From assembly GCA_965199815.1 (NCBI GenBank), contig CBDATE010000033.1, positions 419,612 to 483,611 of the forward strand: a stretch of DNA of 64,000 nucleotides. Direction: 5' to 3'. The translations under genes were made by a program, and so were the position numbers. The DNA is from Azotimanducus sp965199815. GTDB taxonomy: Bacteria > Pseudomonadota > Gammaproteobacteria > Pseudomonadales > Azotimanducaceae. Of the stretch, positions 26,531 to 35,006 are shown piece by piece. A model generated the notes under the pieces. That model worked only from the letters and a program-made list of their open reading frames with translations. It did no database searches and was not told where the DNA came from. Every line of letters starts with the position of its first letter. Position 1 is the first letter of the stretch.

Positions 26531-29500
26531 ATGGTTCAGGTACTTCAGGGGCCTTCGGCTCTCTCGCCACTGCGCCTGCGGCGATTGCTGCAGGAAGTGC
26601 AACACCTGTGTCCTGCGGTATGCGGGCTGCGCGCCAGCTGGCTGCACTTTCTCGCCAATCCGCTCGCAGGCGAGGCTCTGGCGTGTGCGCATGCCTTGCT
26701 CAATTACGGCTGTGCACCGCCGACCGACGAGACCGACATGGCATCGGCGGGCGCAGCGCGCAACGCGTCTCGACACACCTGTGACGACGATTACAGGTTC
26801 CTGTGTCTGGTGCTGCCGCGTACAGGCTGGATTTCACCCTGGTCGAGCAAGGCCACCGATGTATTCCATACCTGCGGCCTCGAAGCGGTCGGGCGCGTGG
26901 AGCGCGGTGTGCGATGGGAACTCGCGGGGTCTGCCGATGAGCGTATTCTGGCGCGATTGCACGATTCCATGACGACGCGCGTTTGCGCCTCGCCGGACGC
27001 GCATCCGTTCACTGACAGCGAATCCCCCGTGGTGCGTGACCCGTTGCAGATCATCGAGCTGCATGATGAGGATGTATCGAGCCTGCGCGAAGCCAATCTC
27101 TCCATGGGTCTGTCTCTCTCCGAAGCGGAGATTACATATCTTCACCGGTTGTTTCGCGCTGCAGGTCGGCACCCAACTGATGCCGAGCTCATGATGTTTG
27201 CACAAGTCAATTCCGAGCATTGCCGACACAAGATTTTCAATGCCGGCTGGAGCGGTACGACGGATGCCATCTCGCTGTTTGACATGATCCGCTACAGCTC
27301 GATGCTGGCTATCGATAGTGGCGTACTCAATGCCTATCAGGACAATGCAGTCGCCATCATCGGGCATGAAGTGCTCGCGATGGACATACCTGAGGGGCTG
27401 CGCCATTACCGCTTCGTCAGACGGCCTTCACACATCCTCATGAAGGCGGAAACGCACAATCATCCGACGGCGATAGCACCCTTTCCGGGTGCTGCCACCG
27501 GTTCCGGCGGCGAGATACGTGATGAAGGCTCGGTCGGTCGCGGCTCCAAACCCAAGGCCGGATTTACCGGATTCACCACGTCGCATCTGCGTATTCCGTC
27601 GCTGCCGGAGCCCTGGGAACTGCCTGACAAGGCCTCCGAGCCGGAGCATCCCGAGCATCTGGCGACACCACTCGACATCATGCTGCAAGGGCCGGTCGGT
27701 GCCGCGTCCTACAACAACGAGTACGGGCGACCGGCTCTGGCCGGTTACTTTCGCAGCTTCGAGCATGACTCGCTGGCAGATAATGCCTGGGGGTATCTCA
27801 AGCCGGTGATGATCGCCGGCGGTATTGGTTCGGTGCGTGAAGAAAATGTCTTCATGTGCCCTTTTGCCCCGGATACCCTGCTGGTGGTGCTTGGCGGTCC
27901 CGCCATGCGCATCGGTGTTGGCGGTGGTGCGGCCTCATCTGCGCGCGCGGGCAGTCAGGAACGGCGGCTGGATTTTCAGTCTGTGCAGCGCGATAACGCG
28001 GAAATGCAGCGCAGATGTCAGGAGGTGATCGATCGCTGCTGCGGGCTGGCCGAAAGGAATCCTGTGCAGCGAATTCACGATGTTGGTGCTGGCGGCCTGT
28101 CGAACGCGCTGCCGGAGCTCTTGCGAGACGGCAGGGTTGGCGGTGAGATCGATCTTGCGCTGGTGCCTTCGGCCGACCGGAGTATGGGGCCCATGGCGCT
28201 CTGGTGTAACGAATCCCAGGAGCGCTATGTGCTGGCGGTGAGTGAGACACACATCGATGTGCTCGCAAAACTGTGTGCCCGAGAGCGCTGCCCCATGGCG
28301 GTGGTCGGGCGCGTGACCCCGGAAGAGCAGCGGCTCAGGGTTATCGACTCGCGGTTGGGGTCGGCATCGGATTCTGTGGTTGTGGACATGTCGCTGGCGG
28401 ATCTCTTTGCCGAACCGCCACGCATGCACATGGAGTACAAGCCGCACGAAGAGCGCTTCTTGCCCCCCGCGCCAGCGTCTGCGGATGCCCGCTCACGCAC
28501 CGGCATCTCTCTCGAAGAAGCCGTGCATCGTGTACTTGGCTTCCCCAGCGTGGCCAGCAAGAGCTATCTCGTCACCATTGGCGACCGCAGTATCACCGCT
28601 CTGGTGGCGCGTGATCAGATGGTGGGTCCCTGGCAGGTGCCAGTCGCTGATGCCGCCTGTACGCTGGTGGATTTTTACGGCCTCGGTGGCGAAGCCTTTG
28701 CGATTGGTGAACGTTCGCCAATCGCCATGCTGAATCCTGCGGCCTCGGCGCGCATGGCGGTTGCGGAAGCCTTGACCAACCTTGCCAGCGTCGGCTACAA
28801 CGATATGAATCGGGTGGTGATATCGGCCAACTGGATGGCGGCATCGGGGGTGCCCTCCGAAGACGCGGCGCTCCATGAGGCGGTGCGCGCGGTGGCGACC
28901 GAGTTCTGTCCCGCTCTCGGCATCTGCATTCCGGTGGGCAAGGACAGTCTGTCCATGAGCACTCAGTGGAAGAAGTCGCGTACGCGCTGCGTGACCTCGC
29001 CGCTCACCCTTGTTGCCTCCGCCTGTGTGCCGCTCGTGGATGTACGTCTGGTACGAACCCCGCAGATACGTCTCGACCTCGGCGACACTGAACTCTGGCT
29101 ACTCGACCTGGGCAAGGGAAGACAGCGCCTCGGGGCGAGTGTGCTCGCGCAGAGTTTTTCCATGTCGGCAGATGATCCGCCTGATGTCGAAGACACGGAT
29201 GCATTCAAGCGGCTCCTGATTCTGGTGCAGGCTGCCATTGGCCAGCAGCTGATCATCGCCATGCACGACTGCTCGGATGGGGGGCTGTTCGTGACCCTGG
29301 CCGAGATGTGCTTTGCCGGACGCACCGGCGCACAGCTGGTACTGGACACTCTGGCGTGTCACGAAGCAGAAGCCCTCGCGTGTCTCTTTAGCGAAGAGGT
29401 CGGATTTCTTGTCCAGGTGCGCACACAGGATCGGGACATGTTCGAGGCGTGTATCGAAGCGCATGACGGTGCAGCTTTTGCCAGACGGATTGGTGTGCCA

Positions 29501-30529
29501 ACCGCTGACGAGAACATCTCGATTCATCTGGGCGGCCATGAAATCTACAGGAGTACTCGTGCGTTACTGGAGCGACGCTGGCGGGCACCGTCACATGCCA
29601 TGCAGCGACTGCGCGATCATCCCGATTGTGCTGATGAGGAACTGGAGACTATCGAGGATGCCGCCGCGCGTCTCAACCCGCAGGTGAATTTTCGCTGGCT
29701 TCATGCGCCGCCTGTGCACATCGGGCGCAAGCCGCGCGTAGCTGTCCTGAGAGAGCAGGGTGTCAATGGTCAGATCGAGATGGCAGCTGCCTTTACCCGC
29801 GCGGGATTCGATGCGATGGATGTGCACATGACTGACTTGCTGGAAAACCCCGGGCATCTCGACTGGTTTCAGGCAGTCGTGGCTTGCGGGGGGTTTTCCT
29901 ATGGAGATGTGCTTGGTGCCGGTGGTGGTTGGGCCAAGTCGATTCTCTTTCATGATGCGCTTCGTGATGCCTTTGCCGAATGGCTGGAGCAGGATCATCT
30001 GCTGCTTGGCGTGTGCAATGGCTGCCAGATGGCATCGCGTCTCACTGCAATCGTGCCGGGGTCGGAGCATTGGCCGCGCTTCGAGCGCAATCGATCGGAA
30101 CAGTTCGAGGCGCGGCTTGTACAGGTGCGTATCGAGTCTTCATCGTCTCCCTGGCTGAGCGACATGGCGGGCAGTGTGCTGCCGGTGGTCGTGGCGCATG
30201 GTGAGGGGCGGGTGTCCTTCCCGCATTCTGATGATGCACAGAAACTCGCGGCACGCGGCGGTATTGCCATGAGATATGTTGATGGCGCACATCAGCTTGC
30301 CGAGCGCTATCCTGCGAATCCGAACGGTTCCGAGGGCGCGGTTGCCGGTGTGACCAACGCCGATGGCCGTGTGCTGCTGCTCATGCCGCACCCGGAGCGG
30401 GTGTTTCGCGCCGCACAGTACTCCTGGTGCCCGGATGACTGGAAGTCTGATACCCCCTGGATGCGGCTTTTCCACAACGCGCGAGCATGTTTTGGTCGGG
30501 GCATGCCTCAGAGTCATGCCTCAGGGTAA
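26531..30529 (+). CDS. purL: Phosphoribosylformylglycinamidine synthase, fused PurL with glutaminase domain
   Basis: This is the fourth step of purine synthesis: FGAR plus glutamine plus ATP gives FGAM. The 1,332-residue single-chain form is typical of gammaproteobacteria. It has an N-terminal PurS-like part, ATP-binding halves (KAETHNHPTAIAPFPGAATG at about 305; HDVGAGGLSNALPELL near 520; GKDSLSMSTQW near 805), and a class I glutaminase from about 1060. In the glutaminase the nucleophile is in GVCNGCQMAS and the His-Glu pair in MPHPERVF. It starts one base after tadA. The last 840 coding bases lie inside an 861-bp tandem duplication (29690-30550) whose second copy follows at once. Confidence 0.95.
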   Translation: MVQVLQGPSALSPLRLRRLLQEVQHLCPAVCGLRASWLHFLANPLAGEALACAHALLNYGCAPPTDETDMASAGAARNASRHTCDDDYRFLCLVLPRTGWISPWSSKATDVFHTCGLEAVGRVERGVRWELAGSADERILARLHDSMTTRVCASPDAHPFTDSESPVVRDPLQIIELHDEDVSSLREANLSMGLSLSEAEITYLHRLFRAAGRHPTDAELMMFAQVNSEHCRHKIFNAGWSGTTDAISLFDMIRYSSMLAIDSGVLNAYQDNAVAIIGHEVLAMDIPEGLRHYRFVRRPSHILMKAETHNHPTAIAPFPGAATGSGGEIRDEGSVGRGSKPKAGFTGFTTSHLRIPSLPEPWELPDKASEPEHPEHLATPLDIMLQGPVGAASYNNEYGRPALAGYFRSFEHDSLADNAWGYLKPVMIAGGIGSVREENVFMCPFAPDTLLVVLGGPAMRIGVGGGAASSARAGSQERRLDFQSVQRDNAEMQRRCQEVIDRCCGLAERNPVQRIHDVGAGGLSNALPELLRDGRVGGEIDLALVPSADRSMGPMALWCNESQERYVLAVSETHIDVLAKLCARERCPMAVVGRVTPEEQRLRVIDSRLGSASDSVVVDMSLADLFAEPPRMHMEYKPHEERFLPPAPASADARSRTGISLEEAVHRVLGFPSVASKSYLVTIGDRSITALVARDQMVGPWQVPVADAACTLVDFYGLGGEAFAIGERSPIAMLNPAASARMAVAEALTNLASVGYNDMNRVVISANWMAASGVPSEDAALHEAVRAVATEFCPALGICIPVGKDSLSMSTQWKKSRTRCVTSPLTLVASACVPLVDVRLVRTPQIRLDLGDTELWLLDLGKGRQRLGASVLAQSFSMSADDPPDVEDTDAFKRLLILVQAAIGQQLIIAMHDCSDGGLFVTLAEMCFAGRTGAQLVLDTLACHEAEALACLFSEEVGFLVQVRTQDRDMFEACIEAHDGAAFARRIGVPTADENISIHLGGHEIYRSTRALLERRWRAPSHAMQRLRDHPDCADEELETIEDAAARLNPQVNFRWLHAPPVHIGRKPRVAVLREQGVNGQIEMAAAFTRAGFDAMDVHMTDLLENPGHLDWFQAVVACGGFSYGDVLGAGGGWAKSILFHDALRDAFAEWLEQDHLLLGVCNGCQMASRLTAIVPGSEHWPRFERNRSEQFEARLVQVRIESSSSPWLSDMAGSVLPVVVAHGEGRVSFPHSDDAQKLAARGGIAMRYVDGAHQLAERYPANPNGSEGAVAGVTNADGRVLLLMPHPERVFRAAQYSWCPDDWKSDTPWMRLFHNARACFGRGMPQSHASG

Positions 30530-31411
30530 GGTATGCCCCTATTCACATTCTTTCGCTGGCTTCATGCGCCGCCTGTGCACATCGGGCGCAAGCCGCGCGT
30601 AGCTGTCCTGAGAGAGCAGGGTGTCAATGGTCAGATCGAGATGGCAGCTGCCTTTACCCGCGCGGGATTCGATGCGATGGATGTGCACATGACTGACTTG
30701 CTGGAGAACCCCGGGCATCTCGACTGGTTTCAGGCAGTCGTGGCTTGCGGGGGGTTTTCCTATGGAGATGTGCTTGGTGCCGGTGGTGGTTGGGCCAAGT
30801 CGATTCTCTTTCATGATGCGCTTCGTGATGCCTTTGCCGAATGGCTGGAGCAGGATCATCTGCTGCTTGGCGTGTGCAATGGCTGCCAGATGGCATCGCG
30901 TCTCACTGCAATCGTGCCGGGGTCGGAGCATTGGCCGCGCTTCGAGCGCAATCGATCGGAACAGTTCGAGGCGCGGCTTGTACAGGTGCGTATCGAGTCT
31001 TCATCGTCTCCCTGGCTGAGCGACATGGCGGGCAGTGTGCTGCCGGTGGTCGTGGCGCATGGTGAGGGGCGGGTGTCCTTCCCGCATTCTGATGATGCAC
31101 AGAAACTCGCGGCACGCGGCGGTATTGCCATGAGATATGTTGATGGCGCACATCAGCTTGCCGAGCGCTATCCTGCGAATCCGAACGGTTCCGAGGGCGC
31201 GGTTGCCGGTGTGACCAACGCCGATGGCCGTGTGCTGCTGCTCATGCCGCACCCGGAGCGGGTGTTTCGCGCCGCACAGTACTCCTGGTGCCCGGATGAC
31301 TGGAAGTCTGATACCCCCTGGATGCGGCTTTTCCACAACGCGCGAGCATGTTTTGGTCGGGGCATGCCTCAGAGTCATGCCTCAGGGTAAGGTATGCCCC
31401 TATTCACATTC
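29690..31411 (+). repeat. 861-bp tandem duplication of the purL 3' end
   Basis: Bases 29690-30550 and 30551-31411 match almost exactly; I found one difference (GGAAAACC at 29843 against GGAGAACC). The ten bases TTTCGCTGGC begin each copy and occur a third time at 31412. This is the signature of duplication between short direct repeats. Before duplication, purL would have been followed by TTTCGCTGGC and the carbonic anhydrase-like gene. Confidence 0.95.
30533..31390 (+). CDS. Free-standing duplicate of the PurL glutaminase domain (PurQ-like)
   Basis: The duplication leaves an intact 285-residue ORF with its own ATG (MPLFTFFRW), four bases after the purL stop and behind AGGGTAAGGT, a fair ribosome binding site. 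From WLHAPPVHIG on it equals the purL C-terminus. It keeps GVCNGCQMAS, the MPHPERVF catalytic pair and the stop. It therefore resembles a PurQ made from a fused PurL. Whether it folds or is expressed is unknown. It lacks the PurL partner surface of true PurQ-PurL-PurS systems, so it may be functionless and transient. Alternatively the duplication may be an assembly artefact. Confidence 0.6.
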   Translation: MPLFTFFRWLHAPPVHIGRKPRVAVLREQGVNGQIEMAAAFTRAGFDAMDVHMTDLLENPGHLDWFQAVVACGGFSYGDVLGAGGGWAKSILFHDALRDAFAEWLEQDHLLLGVCNGCQMASRLTAIVPGSEHWPRFERNRSEQFEARLVQVRIESSSSPWLSDMAGSVLPVVVAHGEGRVSFPHSDDAQKLAARGGIAMRYVDGAHQLAERYPANPNGSEGAVAGVTNADGRVLLLMPHPERVFRAAQYSWCPDDWKSDTPWMRLFHNARACFGRGMPQSHASG

Positions 31412-31440
31412 TTTCGCTGGCCCGCTACGAGGAACCTGAC

Positions 31441-31953
31441 ATGCAGTACGAGCTCGATGGAATCTCTCCCGAAGTGCCCGCAAATTGCTTTGTTGCGCCT
31501 GATGCCAGCCTGATCGGTCGCGTACTTCTGGGGATTGATGCGAGCGTCTGGTTTGGCGCTGTGCTCAGAGGCGATAACGAACCTGTTGTCATAGGCGCCG
31601 GTTCGAACGTGCAGGACCAGGCGGTATTGCATACCGACCACGGATTTCCCTTGCAGGTCGGGCAGGGCGTGACTATTGGCCACCACGCCATGTTGCACGG
31701 CTGTGTCATCGAGGACCACGCGCTGGTTGGCATAGGGGCGGTAGTCCTCAATGGGGCGCACATCGGGGAGAGCTGCCTGATTGGCGCGGGCGCACTCGTG
31801 ACCGAAGGCAAGGTGATTGCGCCGAGGTCGCTGGTGGTGGGCTCGCCTGCCAGGGTGATTCGAACGCTGAGTGAGGCGCAGATTCAGGGCCTCAAGCTCA
31901 ATGCCGCGCAGTATGTGCAGAATGCGCAACGCTATATTGCCGGGCTGCGATGA
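31441..31953 (+). CDS. Gamma carbonic anhydrase-like hexapeptide-repeat protein (YrdA/CaiE family)
   Basis: The 170-residue protein is a left-handed beta-helix of hexapeptide repeats. Histidines stand at the positions that bind zinc in gamma carbonic anhydrases: DQAVLHTDH and TIGHHAMLHGC. Some members hydrate CO2, but many related proteins have no proven activity. The first turns (FVAPDASLIGRVLLGIDASVWFGAVLRGD) are standard. ATG 31441 was chosen because GAGGAA lies six bases upstream and the longer ORF would run into the purL duplicate. It follows the purL duplicate by 50 bases and may share its transcript. Confidence 0.88.
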   Translation: MQYELDGISPEVPANCFVAPDASLIGRVLLGIDASVWFGAVLRGDNEPVVIGAGSNVQDQAVLHTDHGFPLQVGQGVTIGHHAMLHGCVIEDHALVGIGAVVLNGAHIGESCLIGAGALVTEGKVIAPRSLVVGSPARVIRTLSEAQIQGLKLNAAQYVQNAQRYIAGLR

Positions 31954-32067
31954 AGCTCCGGATTGCGATATTGCGATCCAATCCCGAATTGCGATGCAAT
32001 CCCGAACTGCGATGCAGCCCCGCAGCGAATCCGGCCGCAGGCTCCTTCGGCATCCCTTCGTGCAGGC
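31954..32067. other. Short imperfect repeats between convergent genes
   Basis: The spacer between the carbonic anhydrase-like gene and the convergent pyruvate kinase gene has three imperfect repeats of a GCGATGCAATCCCGAA-like unit near 31975-32025, then an unremarkable stretch. No gene or clear terminator was found. Confidence 0.4.
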
Positions 32068-33495
32068 TCAGGAAACCTGCAGGATTTTCAGGGTGTTGGT
32101 GCCGCCCTGAACATCATGGTAGTCACCTTTGGTGAGCACCACGCGCTCCCCCGCCTTGACCACCTGATGGCGCTTGAGCCAATCGATTGCGCTCTGATTC
32201 ACCTTCTCGAAGTCAATCGCGCTGGTGTCGAACAGCACCGGGTGTACCCCTCGATAGAGCGCCACGCGCGCCAGTGCGCGCGCATTACAGGCGAAGGCGA
32301 ATATGGGTGGATGATTGCCGGCGGCGTGTGACATGAGCCGCGGTGTGTTGCCCTGGGCCGTCAGACAGGCGATAGCGGTGACCCCGTGCAGGTTGGACGC
32401 GACCTGCGTTGCGGCCAGCGCGACCGCCTGGTCAATGGGTTCGCAGGTCGGATCGATTGGAATCGCCATATTGAACTGGGAGTTTCCTTCCGCCCCCCTG
32501 ATGATGTCGATCATGGAGCGCACAGTCTCTTCGGGAAAGCGTCCGGCAGCTGTTTCGCCAGACAGCATGACCGCATCCGTGCCGTCGAGTACGGCGTTGG
32601 CGACATCCATGACTTCGGCGCGCGTAGGTTTCGGATGCTCGACCATGGACTGCATCATCTGGGTTGCCGTGATCACGCTTCGGCTCAGGGCTCTCGCCGT
32701 GCCGATGATGCGCTTTTGCACCGCCATCAAGGCCGCGTCGCCGATTTCTATGCCGAGATCTCCACGCGCCACCATGACTGCATCGGAGGCGCGCACGAGT
32801 TCGCGTATGGTGTGGTCATCGGCGACCGCCTCGGCCCTCTCCAGTTTGGCAACCACCCCACAATCCGGGTCGTGTGCGTACACCATACGGCGCGCTTCGC
32901 GCATGTCGGATGCGTTGCGCGGGAAGGAGACCGCGACATAATCCACGGGCAACCGACAGGCAAACGCGATGTCTTCAGCATCTTTCTCGGTCAGTGCGGG
33001 TGCCGACAGACCGCCACCACGCTTGTTGATGCCGGCATTGGAATGCAACATGCCTCCGCTTGCCACGCGGCACTCCACCCGATGATGTGCGCTATGCCTG
33101 ACTTCGAGCTCGATCAACCCGTCGCCAAGCACCAGCAGGTCGCCGCTCGCAACCTGGGCGGCGAGACGTGTCCAGGTGGTGCCCACGCAGCGCTCGTCTC
33201 CACTGTGTTCGTCGAGTGCCGCATCTATGCAGAAGTGAGCACCTCGCTCCAGTACCACGGGAGATTGACGAAAGCCGCGTATGCGGATTTTCGGCCCCTG
33301 CAAGTCGGCAAGAATGGCGACGAAGCGCCTGTGCCGCTCGGCGGCGCGGCGAATGCGCTGGACGCGCCCCCGATGCTCGGCATGAGAGCCGTGCGAGAAA
33401 TTCAGCCGGAATACATCAACGCCGAGGTCGATGAATCGGTCGATCAGGGAATCCGAAGCGGGCCCGAGGGTTGCGACAATCTTGGTCGAGCGCAT
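32068..33495 (-). CDS. pyk: Pyruvate kinase
   Basis: This glycolytic enzyme makes pyruvate and ATP from phosphoenolpyruvate. The 475-residue protein starts MRSTKIVATLGPASDS and has FRLNFSHG, ADLQGPKIRI, the signature MVARGDLGIEI with the conserved lysine upstream in GVVAKLERAEAV, TATQMMQSM and DGTDAVMLSGETAAGRFPEE. The C-terminal regulatory domain is present. Length and motifs fit the bacterial PykA type. Its ATG follows the stop of the upstream Rieske oxygenase gene with no gap (TAG then ATG), so the two form one translationally coupled unit, an unusual pairing. Confidence 0.95.
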   Translation of the reverse strand: MRSTKIVATLGPASDSLIDRFIDLGVDVFRLNFSHGSHAEHRGRVQRIRRAAERHRRFVAILADLQGPKIRIRGFRQSPVVLERGAHFCIDAALDEHSGDERCVGTTWTRLAAQVASGDLLVLGDGLIELEVRHSAHHRVECRVASGGMLHSNAGINKRGGGLSAPALTEKDAEDIAFACRLPVDYVAVSFPRNASDMREARRMVYAHDPDCGVVAKLERAEAVADDHTIRELVRASDAVMVARGDLGIEIGDAALMAVQKRIIGTARALSRSVITATQMMQSMVEHPKPTRAEVMDVANAVLDGTDAVMLSGETAAGRFPEETVRSMIDIIRGAEGNSQFNMAIPIDPTCEPIDQAVALAATQVASNLHGVTAIACLTAQGNTPRLMSHAAGNHPPIFAFACNARALARVALYRGVHPVLFDTSAIDFEKVNQSAIDWLKRHQVVKAGERVVLTKGDYHDVQGGTNTLKILQVS

Positions 33496-34776
33496 CTACA
33501 CCCGAGCGGCCTTCCGCCTGCATGATCTGGCGAGTGCGAGCCTCGGCTCATTCGGATGCATCCAGGCTTCGGTCAGCACGGGTTCGACGCGCAGTTCCGG
33601 GGGAATCCTGTGCACGCCCATGATGCGGTCGGCGCTCTGATGCCAGTGGTAGATGCGCGCTTCCTGATAGGACAGCGGCACACCCTTGAATCCACAGGAT
33701 TGCACCGATTTCTGAATCCATTCACCGAATTCCGTGTCTTCAATCAGCACCTGGCGCAGGCGTTCCCCATCGTTCTCTGTCCACATGTCCGGGGCATCTC
33801 CATCGCCCCAATCCGGGGCCATGGTCCAGGTCTCGAGTCGGCACTTGTCCACTCCATTCGGCCAGAAAAGCAGCGGAGGTATGGCGTATTGGCTGAGTGG
33901 CGACACCCAGTTGGGGAAGATTCCGTAGGATTGTGTACAGGTGCGAGCAATCTCTCCGGCCGATTCGATTTCCCGCGGCGGTTGCTCGACATGGCTGGTG
34001 AGCGATGAATCCTGGCCTGCGGGTCGAGGTGCCACCATGCGTCCGTGCCCTTGTGGGTACAGGGTGTTCACGTTGCGCCGGTCATCGAGAATCGGTGCCA
34101 CGGTGTGCGGATGAATGCTGCGCACATGATAGACCTCGGTGTTGGCCTCCAGGGCAATCTTCCAGTTGCAGTTGAGGTCCCAGACATGATGGCGGGCAAG
34201 GCGGCATTGCCCGAACTGAAACTCACGCCATTCTTCGGCAATGGGGCCGAGCCAGTCGAGGAGTCCCGGTGCCTCGTCATCGAAGTTGACAAAGATGAGA
34301 TTGCCGAAACGCTCGCAGCGCACTCTGATCAGGCTGCGACACGAGAAGTCGAGGTCGGAGAAATCCATGGGGTCGCGAACGGCGAGCAGGTCGCCATCGT
34401 GACTGTAGGTCCAGCCGTGGTAGGGGCACACCAGCCGGGTGCGCTTGCCGGAGGCTTTGGTCACCAGAGGAGCACCGCGGTGGCGGCAGGTATTGTAGAA
34501 GGCGTTGATCTCTCCCGAATCCGCGTGTACCAGAATCACGGGCTGACCGGCGGATTCCCAGAGCCTGAAGCAGCCCGGCTCCGGGATTTGATCGATGTGA
34601 CCGGCAAACAGCCATGACTTGCGCCACAGGTGCTGGACCTCGAGCTCATGGAAGGCCTGGCTGGTGTAGCGCCCCGCGGGCAGGTCGGGGAAGGAGGGAA
34701 AGCCTTCGGGAGGCGATTTCCGCGTGGCCTCGTACTCCATGAGTTCGTGCAAGGCCTGGATGTCGTGGCGCTTCAT
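33496..34776 (-). CDS. Rieske 2Fe-2S aromatic ring-hydroxylating oxygenase, alpha-subunit-like
   Basis: The 426-residue protein has the Rieske cluster ligands (NTCRHRGAPLV and CPYHGWTYSHDG, about residues 93-120). The mononuclear iron site lies in the catalytic domain (EANTEVYHVRSIHPHT, with an aspartate expected later). Relatives hydroxylate aromatic rings, choline, carnitine or other amines. The general form, with a single alpha subunit and no beta subunit nearby, is compatible with either a dioxygenase or a demethylase. No ferredoxin or reductase gene is in the window. The substrate cannot be assigned. Its stop codon touches the pyruvate kinase start. Confidence 0.82.
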   Translation of the reverse strand: MKRHDIQALHELMEYEATRKSPPEGFPSFPDLPAGRYTSQAFHELEVQHLWRKSWLFAGHIDQIPEPGCFRLWESAGQPVILVHADSGEINAFYNTCRHRGAPLVTKASGKRTRLVCPYHGWTYSHDGDLLAVRDPMDFSDLDFSCRSLIRVRCERFGNLIFVNFDDEAPGLLDWLGPIAEEWREFQFGQCRLARHHVWDLNCNWKIALEANTEVYHVRSIHPHTVAPILDDRRNVNTLYPQGHGRMVAPRPAGQDSSLTSHVEQPPREIESAGEIARTCTQSYGIFPNWVSPLSQYAIPPLLFWPNGVDKCRLETWTMAPDWGDGDAPDMWTENDGERLRQVLIEDTEFGEWIQKSVQSCGFKGVPLSYQEARIYHWHQSADRIMGVHRIPPELRVEPVLTEAWMHPNEPRLALARSCRRKAARV

Positions 34777-34950
34777 GGCAGGGCGCAGAGATGCTGGTTC
34801 AGGTCAGACTATACATGGTCGCACCCTCACTATGGATGCAGGCAGACCCGCATGGCTCACAGCGCCCTCCCAATCACGAGGTGCAACAAGCAGGTGCAAG
34901 AATGCGCGCCGTTGCACAAAAACAGTGCACACGGGAAACTCCGAGTGACA

Positions 34951-34978
34951 GGGAAACTCCTGAATAACAGAGCTTCCC
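34951..34978. terminator. Degenerate hairpin A downstream of glnA
   Basis: GGGAAACTC-CTGAATAACAG-AGCTTCCC is a diverged copy of hairpin A, 28 bases past the glnA stop on the minus-strand exit side. A half copy of the left arm lies at 34933-34942. The rest of 34777-35006 holds no gene I can support. Confidence 0.45.
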
Positions 34979-35006
34979 TGCACGGCGATCTTCCGACAGC
35001 GGTCCG

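Noticed and set aside
29690..31411. A genuine purQ gene acquired separately
   Set aside because: The copy is base-for-base the purL 3' end with the same junction microhomology, so duplication explains it fully.
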